Source: Lepidostoma basale
Taxonomy: Eukaryota > Arthropoda > Insecta > Trichoptera > Lepidostomatidae
Assembly (NCBI GenBank): GCA_022606425.2
Contig: JAHDVF020000676.1
Span: 248,001-312,000 of the forward strand
DNA: 64,000 bases
Direction: 5' to 3'
The position numbers were made by a program, and so were the translations under genes. The notes under the pieces are model-generated. The model did no database searches. It worked only from the letters and a program-made list of their open reading frames with translations, and was not told the DNA's origin. This document shows positions 10,145 through 21,744 of this stretch, in pieces. Position 1 is the first letter of the stretch, and each line of letters begins with the position of its first letter.

Positions 10145-10610
10145 TTATGTGTTTTATCTGCACATTGGAAGAGGGCAATTTTATTTTTACTCAATTTTAC
10201 AAAGAACTAAAATTGAGGGGTTAATAGATCCTTTTATTAACCCAAAAATAGAACCATTCATAATTAATGAACACCGTGAATTCAGATCAGGACGTTCAAC
10301 CATTACAAATTTGATGGTATTAACGAACTTTGTCACCAAGTCCCTTGATAAAGGTGCACAAGTCGACTGCTCGTATAGCGATTTTTCAATATGTGATATT
10401 TGATAAGGTAGAACACCAACTTTTGCTTCGAAAGCTTCAAAGGATTGGCTTTAGTGACAATCATGCTTAAGCTTTTCTCTAGCTATCTAGCATCTCGGAT
10501 ACAATAGTGTCATATGGACTTTATCAGTCTTCAGCCTTTCACACCTCATCGGGGGTGCCACAAGGGTCCAATTTAGAACATTTAGAACCATTACTTTTCA
10601 CGTATTTCTA
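10145..10610 (+). mobile_element. Jockey/CR1-type LINE fragment
   Basis: Translated pieces PFIINEHREFRSGRSTITNL and VDCSYSDFS closely parallel PFIISEQHGFRKGRSTETNL and VDCSYNDFS in the LINE at 59757-61925. After 10400 the frame is broken, but GVPQGSN can still be read near 10553. This is an old internal fragment of the reverse transcriptase. Confidence 0.7.
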
Positions 10611-10639
10611 ACGAAATTTAGTTTTCAAAGTTTTCAAAA

Positions 10640-11613
10640 TGTATAAAAAACTTATCAGATACAGATTCTCTTGTGTATTTATTTATATTTCTATAAACTG
10701 TGTTTACAGTGAAAGTGTTCCCTAGATATCTTACGGAGAAGTTTAACTGTGTTAAAAATATTGAAAAATCTAAGGTTTCATATGTGCATAAAGCTAAAGT
10801 GACGTGGCTGAAGGAAGATCTAAAAAGTGCATATAAACAACGCATAAATATTAAACTACAACTTAAAGTGTACGTACTCCATTCCGTAGAATGGGACTTA
10901 TATGACGATAAAGTTAGAAACTATATTTACAAAAGCGTTTAAAAAAGGACAGTTGGCAAAAAAAATACAAAATTTGAGTCTAGTTGAGAAATCAAACTCC
11001 ACTGACAAAATCTTCAGCCATCCCGTTAATTTTATGAAAGAGTTAAAAACCTTTCAACTACGTAATTTACTCCGAATGAATTGCCCCTTCTATCATAAGG
11101 CAACTGAAAATGTTGCAGTAGATATAGAAACCCCGCTTTTCAAACAATCATGAAATATGCTTTATAAAAAAGCAGAAACAATGACAAAATTAACGACTGT
11201 CTTCAAACCTGCTGCGAATCAAGAAATTTTTCACATCAAGAATATTCAAAATAAGTTAAAAAGGGGTAACTTAATATTAACTAGAACGGATAAAGGGAAT
11301 GCATTTGTCATAATGAACATATCCACTGACAACTTAGTTGTATTAGCAAAAGATCCCACAAACAAGTAATTTAAAGATGTGTAAATCTAAAATATTTTAT
11401 GACAATTCGTATAATCATGTTAAATTTCTAAAAACACAACAAACCTAACAACCCTATTCGTCCAGTGGTCTCGTGTTGCAATTCCCCAACATTTTAATGC
11501 TATTTTTATATAACTAATGCGTTTAACGATTCGTTCCACCTAATTGAGGGACTCAAAGACAATATAGTTCCTTCTAGTGACAAGTTATGTTATTTGACGT
11601 TGTAAATTTGTTC
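10640..11613 (+). pseudogene. PLE fragment, N-terminal part
   Basis: Pieces in several frames: KLQLKVYVLHSVEWDLYDD near 10852, KRGNLILTRTDKGNAFVIM near 11258 (compare the ADKGN motif of PLE reverse transcriptases) and CYFDVVNLFP near 11588. This is a different PLE lineage from the one at 4.7 kb, with low similarity between them. A SINE interrupts it at 11614-11858 and the PLE frame resumes after it. Confidence 0.7.
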
Positions 11614-11858
11614 CCTTATTATTATAATTATATCGCTCTTTACATCATTACAGCGCTAGCCAAATCGATGTAAAGGGGCTGTCATATTGATTCTCGTTAC
11701 ATGTGATAGGTAGCTAATCTATCGCCATTTTATTGTCGTCTGAATTCTTCACCAGACCAAAGAAAGTGTGACAATCACAATGCCATCGCCGGGAATCGAA
11801 CCCGGGACCTACGGTGTAGCAGTCAAAGCACTTACCACTCGGCCACGAAGGTCGTCAA
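11614..11858 (-). mobile_element. tRNA-derived SINE
   Basis: On the minus strand the head contains an A-box-like GTGGCCGAGTGGTAAG and a B-box GGTTCGATTCC within a tRNA-like GTCCCGGG...CCCGGCGATGGC arm, followed by a unique body (CTTTACATCG...GTAATGATGTAAAG) and a TTATTA-type tail. A second copy is at 47181-47402. It interrupts a PLE reverse transcriptase exactly between FP and NI codons. Confidence 0.85.
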
Positions 11859-12045
11859 TATGTCCCAATAACTGAGAGTAAAGCCATTCTTACTAAATTA
11901 ATAAATAATTCTAACCTTGATAGCAGAAACCGATAACCAAATCAGTTGTTCAACCCCTTCAAACATCTTTCCACCACGAAAAGCTCCGTCTTCGTAATAA
12001 CATTCGGCGGACATTTATGAAATATGACGTATCTTCCTAAAAGCT
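11859..12045 (+). pseudogene. PLE fragment resuming after the SINE
   Basis: The sequence AACTGAGAGTAAAGCC and what follows translate as ITESKAILTKLINNSNL, which is the expected continuation of the LFPN motif on the other side of the SINE. The frame then decays. Confidence 0.6.
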
Positions 12046-12479
12046 TTTTATAATGTAATATATGTATTTATTGCGGAAATGAACATCTAAACGTTGATGC
12101 TGCTGTGTAACGCAAAGCTTTTGGAGAAATTGTTATATTACGTGGATATACATTTATTATGTGTTACTGTTCACCAGAATTTGTCTCGGAACTTAGCAAT
12201 GTAGCAATAAAATCTGTCATATCTAGAGTCCGGTTCAGAAATAATAATATTTTGTACCACGACAAAATCCCAGAGACGCGATAAACTATAGTTTATACCA
12301 GATGTAGTTATCGCAAATTTCTGATAAATATCATTTGACAAATAATCAAAAGAAATCGAAAACTGACACATCGAAGAACGTCAATTACTGAAGACGCAAT
12401 AATGATCATATTGAATATGATCAAGATTATATTACAATACAGTGGCGAGAGGAAGATTTTCTTAATTCAAATAGTATGA
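12046..12479. other. No gene recognised
   Basis: AT-rich sequence with no recognisable protein, repeat or element end. Confidence 0.4.
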
Positions 12480-12905
12480 ACCACTTCCTAATAGCACTGT
12501 ACACGTGAAGCGGCGCGGGGTGGGAGGAGGTTTACTGGCGAATGTGATCACTTCTAATGACCAATTCAATTTGGCGGTAGAGCGTGAGAGAGCGAGACAG
12601 GTGTTAGGATTCAACCGAAACTTAAGCGGGAAACCTTTCACCCCGGCAGGCGGAGGGAGGAGAGGGAGAGACCCGCCATCCAAGGCACGAGAGCGACAGA
12701 GACGGCAACAGCCGACTGCGCTCCCACGCGGCGGGACAAGACCATGTGTCACGTGGAGTTCAGTCAGGAAGTGAGTGCAATAAAGACCGCCAGAAAGAGA
12801 GAGAAGAATCTTAAATTATTGATACGTGAAAATTCGGTTTGCGCCACCGAGCTCCGCGCGCCCCAGGGGAGTGTGAGCGAGACGGCGATAATAACTGGCG
12901 GATGA
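12480..12905. other. GC-rich non-repeat island
   Basis: Markedly richer in G and C than its surroundings, with purine runs and an E-box CACGTG near 12749. An 89-codon frame (12505-12774) is Arg/Gly-rich and probably reflects composition. It could be a promoter or other regulatory DNA of a gene not in view; nothing in it proves function. Confidence 0.35.
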
Positions 12906-13654
12906 GATTGTTATTGAGTGGAATGTCTTTGCATACAAAATTGTTTTGAATCAAATTGAAAATTTTCTTCAATTTCGCAAACCCGTCGCGAGTACAAGAT
13001 TATTTGGTTATAATGTGTATATTTACACATCGAACAATGCGATACCTCGCAGTACAGGAACGGCAGCGAGGGTTGGAGCAATAAAGATTGTGCTAAATCA
13101 TACGAGGTTGCGCAGTTATCAATTACCAAGATAATGACCATGCTCTAAGCCTCGCTTTTAGCCGCAAACATTTCAAGCATATTAAGGCGCTATTCATTAC
13201 AGTAGGGTAGCCGTTATTTTTCAACTTTTAAATTTTTTGTCTCACCCCCACAGTTTTTTTCTAACTGGCCTAAAACTAATGTCAGAAAAAAAATTGGTAG
13301 GTCATTCGCATAATTCTAAGTGGTGTCCCAGAGGCTGTAAATGTAACCATTTATATAAAAATTACAGTTTTTCCACATGTGACATGCGTCGTTGTTATTG
13401 CTACATATCGCAGCGTGATGCTTTGATTGAAATACTCCTTGCCGAGAGCGTCAATGCCTCATGCAACATGTTGCCTCAGTGGAAATTTGCCATTAGGAAG
13501 TTCCACTCCGGAGATTCCATCTTACATCCCTCTGCTGCGTGTCCCCATCACCGTTACCTCTCAATCGATCGTTAATAAAATCCTTTAAAATAAAATTTGC
13601 CGAGCAGATACCAATAGCATCTACCCCTTTATTTATGATGAGAAGAGTCCATTT
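12906..13654. other. Unassigned; one open frame at 13237-13575
   Basis: A 112-codon frame with cysteines (KWCPRGCKCNH, MRRCYCYISQRDALIEILL) is open from 13237. I do not recognise it. It lies directly upstream of a PLE terminal sequence and could be flanking unique DNA. Confidence 0.25.
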
Positions 13655-13755
13655 TGTAACACCTGATGATGTCAACATAGGTTGACGAAACAGCTGTAGC
13701 GAAAAGTAAAAATAAAATACATAAAAACAGAGTTTTATAATTTAACAGTTTATGT
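13655..13755 (+). repeat. PLE terminal fragment with family A hammerhead-like motif
   Basis: Starts TTGTAACACC and contains core CTGATGA (13663-13669), T, a six-pair stem II GTCAAC/GTTGAC closing ATAG, GAAA (13687-13690), CAGCTG and the triplet GTA. All invariant bases except the usual GTC are present; A is allowed at the cleavage position in hammerheads. Downstream sequence matches the 8.3-kb PLE end. Confidence 0.65.
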
Positions 13756-13962
13756 TACATTTATATTTGTAGTGATGACTTTGAGGGCACCTATTTGAGT
13801 GAATCTTTGTTTCCAGGTCCAACCGTTATTCCATCATTTATAAACATGCTTCCCAAATAGACAGCTCTAATCCGATATCGTGAATTAAGTGACAAAACCT
13901 TATTGTTTACCAAGAATTTTTAAATTTTCTTTTGAATTGATTATTATAAAACTAAATTGAAA

Positions 13963-14871
13963 AATGTCATTCCCAGTCCCAGTCATGCCTACACCGGAGC
14001 TGAACCTCCCACTAGTTAATGGCGAGTTTGAGCTTGGAATTGCCGTTGGGGTTGACCCTTCAGTGGTGGACTCCAGAGGGTCATAAGAAATGGGTCATTA
14101 GAAGCTGTTGCCACAACATCTGCGATCTGGGCATAGGGTGAATTTGCCAACAACCCCATGCGTGCTGACTACGCAGCCGCAGCGTACACACTTATAAAAT
14201 GTGGATTCGTATGCAGCGTTGGCACTAATCCAGATGGAGATTGGATAAGAGTTGATCCCTCAACGATAGTTGTGCCTGACAACATAGCAAATTTGAAAGC
14301 TGTTATTACCGCTATAAGAATGCGAAACACAGCAGTACTGGCACTGGCCACCAAAGCTAATTGGTGGCAATCCAATCATCACGCCGGTCAACGCGATGCA
14401 GTCGGCTACGTGAAGAAAGTTCTCGACTTAGTCCACCCCAATGATCCACCTGCTGTACGGACTGAGTATGCACATACTATAGGTCATTGGGCCTCAACCC
14501 TCCGGATCCTCCATCTGGCTGGAATAGGGAACCTCCGACAAGTAGATCCGTGCTGTGCTGTCCCGCAAGACGTTGTGACGCTCTCGAGAGATGCTAAATT
14601 GAGATTCGATGGATTCCCCGCTGGCACCCATAAGTTAGCTGTGGCACAGGCTGCAGCGAGGCGCCTAATATCTTCCCCTCTACTCAGAAGATGTCCCAGC
14701 CCCAAAGATTTTCTTAGCATCCCAAACATGGTGAGAACATTCAATGCTAACAGAGCAAGGTTTCATATTGGATCGTCGTATCTGACTGCAGCCTACACTG
14801 ATAGCCAGTGCGAAAACTTCCTTGGTAGACTGGGATCATATGTGAACGTGATGATACCAGGTCATCTCTAG
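13963..14871 (+). pseudogene. Unrecognised long reading frame, possible viral-derived gene
   Basis: The frame at 14158-14871 is open for 237 codons. The same frame extends upstream to about 14098 across one TAG near 14137. A separate frame starting at ATG 13964 (SFPVPVMPTPELNLP) is open for about 40 codons and appears to be the original N-terminus, joined by a frameshift near 14085. Total size would be about 300 residues without introns. No domain is recognised; alanine-rich helices and hydrophobic segments give a capsid- or nucleoprotein-like look, but that is inference. It ends at TAG 14869-14871, about 115 bp before a mariner relic. Confidence 0.4.
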
Positions 14872-14984
14872 CAAAGTCACCACATCTTGACGGTGTTCGA
14901 ATCCGAGGGTACGAAGACTATAGTGCCGAGTTTCACAGTAGATAGGGACATATACGAGTATTAGGTCCTTACATATGAAATTGG

Positions 14985-15250
14985 TGTTTTGTATGGGAGG
15001 AACATAAAGTTGATTTTTTTTTAAATATAATATATTTATTTAATCAAAGTATGTACCATTGCTATCTATGCACTTTTGCCATCTCATAGGTAGTTCATCG
15101 ATCCCTTTACTAAAAAAAACATTCGGACGGGAATCAATAAAATCTTTGAAGTCGGTTTGGACTGCCCCATCGGAGTTGAATTTTTTCCCTTGCAAGAAGT
15201 TATCCAAATTTCGAAAAAAATAGTAATCTGTTGGGGCAAGGTCCGGAGTT
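14985..15250 (-). mobile_element. Mariner transposon 3' end
   Basis: The minus strand encodes LAPTDYYFFRNLDNFLQGK near 15210 and then FSKGIDELPMRWQKCIDS near 15085. This is the C-terminus of a mariner transposase: the third catalytic Asp in APTDY, then the LP-x-RW-x-K-x-ID motif. It is followed by an AT-rich 3' region. The 5' two thirds are absent; the sequence runs directly into an R1/I-type LINE. Confidence 0.85.
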
Positions 15251-17230
15251 TACGGTTTACCCCTGGGACTATTGCCTGTGCTGGGAAAGACACTGAAAAA
15301 ACTACCAATCAACCGAATTTCCTGGAGGTTTGGTAGTCGAGAACAGCTCTGCGTCCGCCAATATGGCTTCACCCGACAGCGCAGCACTGAAGACGCGATG
15401 GTGTCCGCTGTCGACCTCATCAAGAAAGCCAACCGCGAGGGATGTCACGCCTGCGTGATATCCCTTGATATAAAAGGAGCGTTCGACAACGCCTGGTGGC
15501 CGCACCTATTGTCGCAACTGGCCAAACACGACTGCCCGGACAACGTATTTCGCGTCTTTAAAGACTACCTATCCGACAGATTAGTAGAAATCAGACACAC
15601 AGGAGCCTACTTAAACAGATCGTCGAGCAAGGGCTGCCATCCAGGGATCGGCCTGCGGTCCGGTGCTCTGGAACATAGCGCTCGACGAACTACTGCAGCT
15701 CCTCTACCGTGACGAGGTTCACATACAGGCTTTCGCTGATGACGTGCTGCTGATCGTGAGACACAGAGACGTCGGTGCCGTGGAGGCGATAGTCAGCGAA
15801 ACACTAGCACAAATCACCTCCTGGGGGGAGCGAGTCTAACTACAGTTCTAAGAGGAGAAGTCTAAGGCTTTGTTGTCTAAGTTGAAACCTCTCCCGCTGT
15901 CAGAGACTGCAAGGTTCTGGGAATTGTATTAGACGACGCTCTCAACTGGAGTAAACATGTAGATATGGTCTGCAAAAAGGCGGTCAACTATACCAAACGG
16001 CTGACTTGCATGGCAAAAGCCACATGGGGACTCAGCCCCGAGGTGCTGCGAGCCCTTTACATCGGCGTAGTCGAACCGACCGTCACCTACGCGGCGAGCG
16101 TGTGGGCCGAGGCCGCCACCAGGAATAACGTACAGGTGAAGCTGAACAGAGTGCAGAGAGCGATAGGCATCAGAATATGTAGAGCCTACAGAACTACCTC
16201 TCACTTCAGTGCAGGCGATCGCCGACCTGATGCCGCTGGACCTGAGGCTCAAGGAGCTCCAAATGATAGGCGATGTGAAGAAAAACGTAACGAGCCATCT
16301 ACTGCCGGACGACCACAACTACCAAGGAGTCGTCAAGTGGACGGAGCTGCCGCATCCCGCAGAGAGAAATGGTGAATTGACGGAGCACCCCGACACATAT
16401 AGGAGAGGGGTACCCTCGGACGAAGTCGACATTTACGAGTATAAGAACGGAAGCAAGACCGGAGGAAAAGTCAGAGCTGCGTTCTTCGCGTACGGCGTTA
16501 CCGGAGAGTTGAAAGACAGGAAACTTCCAATGGCGGACTACTGCAGTTTTCCAAGCTGAACTCTTCGCCATCGCAGAGGCCCTGAAATGGGTCGACGCCC
16601 AAGCTTCGTGCAGAAAAGTCAACGTGTTGACAGACTGCATGAGCGCATCTAAGGCTTTAAGCGACGGATCACCCACCAATCTGCTGGTCTTTCAAATACA
16701 AAACACGTCCCTGACGCTCAAGAAACGAGGGACTGAGAGCACCTTCTCGTGGATCAGGGGACACAACGGACTGAGAGGAAACGAAAGAGCTGACGAACTG
16801 GCTAAAGAGGCCGCCTTGAAGGTCAAAACTGCCAAGCTCTAATCAGAGTTTCCTCTCAGTTACGCTAAACGCACCATCAGAGCAAACGTGAACAAACTGT
16901 AGGGTGACAGGTACGAGAAAAGAAAAATATTCCTCCCCTCCATACGAGACGCCAAAGAGCCGAGGACGAGAATGAGACCTAAATTCCATCTCACCCAAGT
17001 ACTCACCGGACACGGAGCCACTCTCTCATACCTACACAGGTTCAAACTCAAAGACTCACCTCACTGCCCATGTGACTCACAAAGTCATCAAACCATAGAA
17101 CATATCATCATGCACTGTCCCACCTACACACGAGAGCGATGAAAACTGGAGAAGGAATGTCAACGGCACACTGAGGTTTTAAAATCAATTCTAGCCGGAA
17201 ATCGGGTTATTTATGCACTATTTTGAATTG
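15251..17230 (+). pseudogene. R1/I-type LINE with RNase H, broken
   Basis: Reverse transcriptase blocks appear in order: RQYGFTRQRSTEDAM near 15355, VISLDIKGAFDNAWW near 15456 and FADDVLLIV near 15730. The thumb block AVNYTKRLTCMAKATWGLSP follows near 15985. An RNase H-like domain comes next (NVLTDCMSASKALSDG near 16621, FSWIRGHNGLRGNERADELA near 16745), then the Cys-His end CPCDS...HIIMHCPTY near 17070. Combined RT plus RNase H points to the I/LOA/R1 group. The frame is broken at least five times (for example 15712, 15838, 16190, 16557). Confidence 0.8.
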
Positions 17231-18129
17231 CAATTATTTCTTACATAATATCTTAAAACATAAATGGAGCATCATAAACCAAGCCAATCACCCACATGGC
17301 AACAGTGTTAACGCGATGCGATGTTGCCAAAGTTGGTAATTAACGCTCCAAACATTTCTCATTATTTTAGTGGCGTTTGCATTCGAAAGTTGACAACGCC
17401 TTTTTAGCAAATTTTTAGCATTATTGTTTGGTTTTACATTATGGATATTTCAATTGAAGGTATGTTCTCAATAATTCACTTTATTATATTATTTTGCTTT
17501 TTTATTTCATGTGTTTGAGGGGAAATAACTAAACAGTGAATTATCGGATTATAAAAGTTTATCGTTTAAGTTTGTGAAGCCCTACAAAAATATCCCCGAG
17601 ACACCCGATCAATTTTATTATTTTATTTTGTGTAGTGATATATATGTTATAAAATCCATAAGAAATTGGCTGCCAGAAATCGCCTATTTAGAATGTATGC
17701 TACTTTTTATTTCAGATTGCTCAATTTCTCCAAGAATCTTGTTTGACTTTTGGCGAAGGGGAAATAATAAAACTAAAGGCAAAAAATGTTTTAGCGCATA
17801 TTTCTCAGAAATGTTTGATAAAGAGATAGTTATCTATAAACAAAAAAAAATGTGTGGCACATTAAGATCGAGATGAGTCAAAAGTAACGGAACACTAAAA
17901 ATATTTATGAAAAAAAAATTCCAAGTGGTTGGATGCTGAAATATCTTTTCCTGAATTGATTTTCAAAGAGATTCAAGATATATCAGAGGTACCATCTACT
18001 TCTGGAAATACCAGCAGGAAGAAATCTTTTGGCAATTATACGAAAAAAACGCAGCGAAAAATAGTACAGCCTGTTGGCGTCTGGCGACGAGTAATGTACG
18101 CTGCACAAATTAGTTTAAGATCTGCGAGA
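17231..18129 (+). other. Unclassified; coding-like blocks
   Basis: A short ATG block MDISIE at 17441-17459 is followed by a donor-like GTATGT, and an acceptor-like TTTATTTCAG ends at 17715. The segment after it is open in two frames, one reading KLKAKNVLAHISQKC. At 17929-18130 a frame contains VPSTSGNTSRKKSFGNYTKK. These could be pieces of a TE-encoded protein that I do not recognise. Intron calls here are tentative. Confidence 0.25.
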
Positions 18130-18874
18130 TGAAGAGATGATGCAAAAATGATTGAGGAGATTACGTTTTCTCCAAAGAGAGCAACTAGAATAAAAAAGCA
18201 TATAGAAAGTCTCCTAAGCCAGGGAATGCACAGGGAGAGGATATTCTAAACTTAGCCTTTTCCCATAATATGGCCATTGTGAATACATTCTTTAAAAAGA
18301 AAGACGAACACCTTATAACGTCCGAGTCATCTAATAATTCTTCACAAATTGATTTTATCCTGTCAAAAAGAACATTACTAAAACATTTTAAAGACTGTAA
18401 GGTAATTCCAGGAGAAGGTCTGACTTCACAACATCGGCTTTTGGTATCAGTATTCCAACTGCCTAAAAAGTTGAAAATAAAAATAGACAGAACCCCGAGA
18501 GTTAAGTGGAAAGAGCTAAAGGACCCAAAAAGAACTTGCTTGGCACAAGCTCTGATAAAATATCTTCCATCGGATTTGAATAGAACAATGCTTTTCACCA
18601 ACTTTTCTAAGTCTGACCAATGATATGTGATCAGACTTTGAAAAGATTTGCATACGGGAAGCCATTAGCAACCTAAGGGTGGCTAAGGGAGGAGTCAGCA
18701 CTAATAAAGACACAAAGTGGTGGAACGAGTCTGTGAAAGCGGAAATAAGCCTTAAGAAGAAAATGTTTAAACAATGGCAATCAACTAAACTAGAAGCAGA
18801 CCTCGTGAACTATAAAGTCCAAAAAGCAAAAACAAAACGAATGGTAGCTAAAGCTGAAGAAAATAAAATTTTCT
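18130..18874 (+). pseudogene. RTE-type LINE, endonuclease end and linker
   Basis: Near 18242 the frame reads LAFSHNMAIVNTFFKKKDEH, and near 18347 it reads IDFILSKRTLLKHFKDCKV. This is the C-terminal half of an APE endonuclease as found in RTE-clade LINEs. GLTSQHRLL near 18420 is the equivalent of the SDH/QHR catalytic end. The linker with TKWWNESVK follows near 18714. The frame shifts near 18620. It is interrupted at 18875 by a short element and continues on the other side in frame. Confidence 0.8.
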
Positions 18875-19026
18875 AACTACTAACTAACTAACTAACCATC
18901 ACGCCGTCTCCCCGAAAGGGTAGGCAGAAAGAATGGACTGTTACATTTTAACCGATGTGGCACTCCATCCTTCTCTTTTCGCTCCGCGGGAGACGCGGTG
19001 TGATGGGTTGCGAACCTCATCGCCAC
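18875..19026 (-). mobile_element. Short (TTAG)n-tailed retroelement with perfect target duplication
   Basis: A 152-bp insertion. On the minus strand it begins GTGGCGATGAGGTTCGCAACC, contains GAGACGGCGTGATGG and ends in TTAG repeats. It is flanked by exact copies of AAAATTTTCT (18865-18874 and 19027-19036). Removing the insertion and one copy rejoins the RTE frame across KIF. Its 3' end is shared with the (TTAG)n LINE. GGTTCGCAACC resembles a pol III B-box, but no A-box is seen, so SINE status is likely but not certain. A second copy is at 29468-29614. Confidence 0.85.
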
Positions 19027-19695
19027 AAAATTTTCTGCAAAGACCTCGAAAATGCCAAAAACGAAAATGAAATCCATAAAATTGCAAAAAATCGATACCA
19101 AGCTACAAAGGACATTGTAATGAATAAATACATAAAGGATGCAAATGGAAAAATTTTAACCTCAAACGGGGGTATAAACGCTAGGTGGAATGAATATTAT
19201 AAAGCGCTTCTGAATGAAGAATTCCCTAGAAACCCTAAACAAGATGAAATAACAACAGTGGGTCCCATTCCGGAAGTGTCAAAAGAGGAGGTGAAATTAG
19301 CCATAGCAAAGAGGAAAAACAACAAAGCAGCTGGCCCTGATGCAGTCCCAGTCGAGATCTGGAAAATAACTGGAGATGTTGGAATTACTTGGCTTACTTT
19401 GTTATTTAACAATATTGTCAACTCTGGCCAGATCCCGGAGTCATGGCGACATAGCTATCTCACTCCTTTCTACAAAAATAAAGGCGACGCAACCGAAACA
19501 TTATCGCGGAATAAAATTGACCTCACACACCTTGAAGGTATGGGAAAGGATTATAAATGAGCGCCCCCAAAAGCTCTCCTCATTAACAGAAAACCGATTT
19601 GGTTTTACGGGAGGTAAATCTACCACAGATGCCATTCAAGCTATAAGGATAGTGATGGAAAAATACAGAACAAATCGCCAAAATCTTCACGTTTG
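19027..19695 (+). pseudogene. RTE-type LINE, start of reverse transcriptase
   Basis: Continues the fragment before the short insertion. The linker KNRYQATKDIVMNKYIKDA is followed by NNKAAGPDAVPVEIWK near 19318 and QIPESWRHSYLTPFYKNKGD near 19429. After a frameshift, HYRGIKLTSHTLKVWERIIN and NRFGFTGGKSTTDAIQ (19500-19640) match the first RT blocks of RTE elements. The copy stops before the catalytic YADD. Confidence 0.8.
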
Positions 19696-19696
19696 A

Positions 19697-20165
19697 AGAC
19701 AGAAGAATAAATGACAATGGAAGGAGACTGCTAGAATTGTGTATAGAATGGGGTCTCTTTATATCGAATACCATTTTCAATCATAAGATAATCAATAATT
19801 AGGAAAGAGGAATTGAAAGGTCTATTTATTATAGATAACGTCATTGTAGACTCTAGATTACGGGCGGATACTGTTGATACAAGGGCCTTCAGAGGAGCCG
19901 AACTGGAAACAGATCACGTAGTGGTAAAAGTGATCTTATTCCGAGGATGGCGAACCAGAAGAAGCAAAACGTTAGCCGCACCAACTAAAGTCAAAGTTGA
20001 AAAACTGCAAAACAATGACGTAAGAGATAATCTCGTAAGAAAAGTCTACGATAGATTAGGTGAGCGGGATGTAAGCGAGTTGAATATTGTCGAGACCTAA
20101 GAATATTTAAAGGAAAGTTTGTGTGAATCAGCGAAATAATCATGTGGTGTGTGTACAGGGCACAG
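19697..20165 (+). pseudogene. LINE endonuclease C-terminus fragment
   Basis: NDNGRRLLELCIEWGLFISN near 19710 and FIIDNVIVDSRLRADTVDTR near 19825, then RGAELETDHVVVKV with the catalytic DH. This order is that of APE-type endonucleases, probably of the (TTAG)n LINE or a close relative. Frames shift near 19800. Confidence 0.65.
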
Positions 20166-21300
20166 AGGGCACTGAGAAATGCCTTATGGTCTCAGGCCTA
20201 ATGACAGGAAGATCCTGATCCATCTTCTTCACGAGGTAGGGGGTGAGCAACGACCTCGCAGTCGGCCAATGTGGACAGGGACCGAGTGTTGGCCGGAATA
20301 AGCTGACAACCAGCTAGCCCTACCAGGCGAAACTGGCAAGGGCACTCTATTGCCCTGGAGATAGTAAATTATCTACAAAGGCGGATGAACCGTACTGGTC
20401 AACGGCATAGAATGTGGAAAGCAACGGGAAACTACCACATTAAAGGCCCATGAGGCATCCCAAGCACCAGCAAGACGAGTGCATCTCTAGCGAAATATTC
20501 CGAAGGTAAAATAGTACCCCGTTCGGATCTCCGGGTGGGGACGGCTCGAGATTGTACTAAAGACGAAAATCTAATAACGAGAACAAGGAAGACAAAAACC
20601 CAACCAGCGAGATATGCTACATGGAATGTCCGCACCTTACTAATGAATAGTAAACTTGAAAACCTAAAATGTGAAATGCGAAAAATGAACCTGGATGCAC
20701 TAGGTATAGCAGATGAGATGTCCATACTGCGGCGATTTCTGGAATGGAGAATACAGAGTTATCCACACAGGATGTATTAAGGATAAGCCAGGACAGGGAG
20801 GCGTCGGTATTATGCTAAATAAGAAGTGGGGGGAAAGCGTCAAAGGATATGTGCAGTGTAATGGTAGAATCATTCTAGTCAAGATAGAAACCAAACCGGT
20901 AGACACAGTACTAATCCAAGTATAGGTACATGCCAACCTCACGACATAGTAATGAAGATGTGGAAAAAATTTATAACGAATTAGACACCTTGATCCTTAA
21001 TGTTAAGGCTGGAGAGAATTTAATTGTAATGGGAGATTGGAATGCAGTCGTCGGAGAAGGACGAGAATAAGCCAAATATCAGTAAGATCACACAAGAAAG
21101 ATGGACGGAGTATTTAAAGGAAATGTATGGTGGTGTTACAAGCGTGATTGTTAGTATGTTGGGTTTGATTGTATCGCCATAGATTTTATTAAATGCGGTG
21201 GCGAAGTGTTTTCTGCACGAATATGTAAACTATTTAACCAGTGCCTGAATGAGCGATATGGTATACGCTGCGCGACTGGAGGAGAGCAGTAATTATGCCT
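20166..21300 (+). pseudogene. (TTAG)n LINE 5' part: leader, endonuclease, start of RT
   Basis: A GC-richer leader (20166-20540) precedes the APE endonuclease: RYATWNVRTLLMNSKLENLK near 20610, then GIAEVRCP-like sequence broken by a frameshift near 20715. KPGQGGVGIMLNKKWGE follows near 20790, and LIVMGDWNAVVGEG near 21020 carries the GDWNA catalytic motif. After about 21070 the frame jumps to VGFDCIAIDF and the LFNQCLNE block at the start of the RT, so an internal deletion has removed most of the linker. It stops abruptly at 21300. Confidence 0.75.
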
Positions 21301-21725
21301 GTCGAAGCTCAAGAGTCAAGGATGTCCGAGGGGATTGTTCCTCATAATCTCCGACTACTTTAGTGACAAGAGAGTCCAGATCACTCACGGTGTGACCCGG
21401 GTCGAGAGGGTGTCGACGATGGCATGCCCGCAGGGATCGGTTCTCAAGTTCTAGTAAACACAAAAAATGAAGAACATCAAGCTACAAATAGAAGATGTAG
21501 AAATTGAACCCTCAATAAAGACCATTTACCTTGGAGTACTAGTGCTGGATCTAAATCTCACATTTCAAAAGCACGTAAGACATACATCAGAAAAGGCACA
21601 AAAGTCGATAAGAGTCCTCTCGGAGAACCGACCCTGTGGAACGAACTTTTCGACGAGCTTCGTCTACCTCCGTCTACCTCTGCCGGGGATTAAGACTGTG
21701 GTAACCTACGCGGACACCTTTTAGT
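21301..21725 (+). pseudogene. R1/I-type LINE fragments
   Basis: 21320-21447 encodes LIISDYFSDKRVQITHGVTR and MACPQGSVL, the palm region of an R1/I-type reverse transcriptase. After a break, 21467-21724 encodes IKTIYLGVLVLDLNLTFQKH and SEKAQKSIRVLSENRP, the thumb region. The catalytic FADD segment between them is missing. Confidence 0.6.
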
Positions 21726-21744
21726 ATGAGGTAAGAGTCGGCGT

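Noticed and set aside
11780..11858. tRNA gene on the minus strand (A and B boxes, cloverleaf-like arm)
   Set aside because: The acceptor stem does not pair, and a second dispersed copy with the same tail exists at 47.2 kb; it is the head of a SINE.
12505..12774. Open frame of 89 codons on the plus strand
   Set aside because: Arg/Gly-rich composition tracks the local GC content, frames on both strands are open, and no motif is present.
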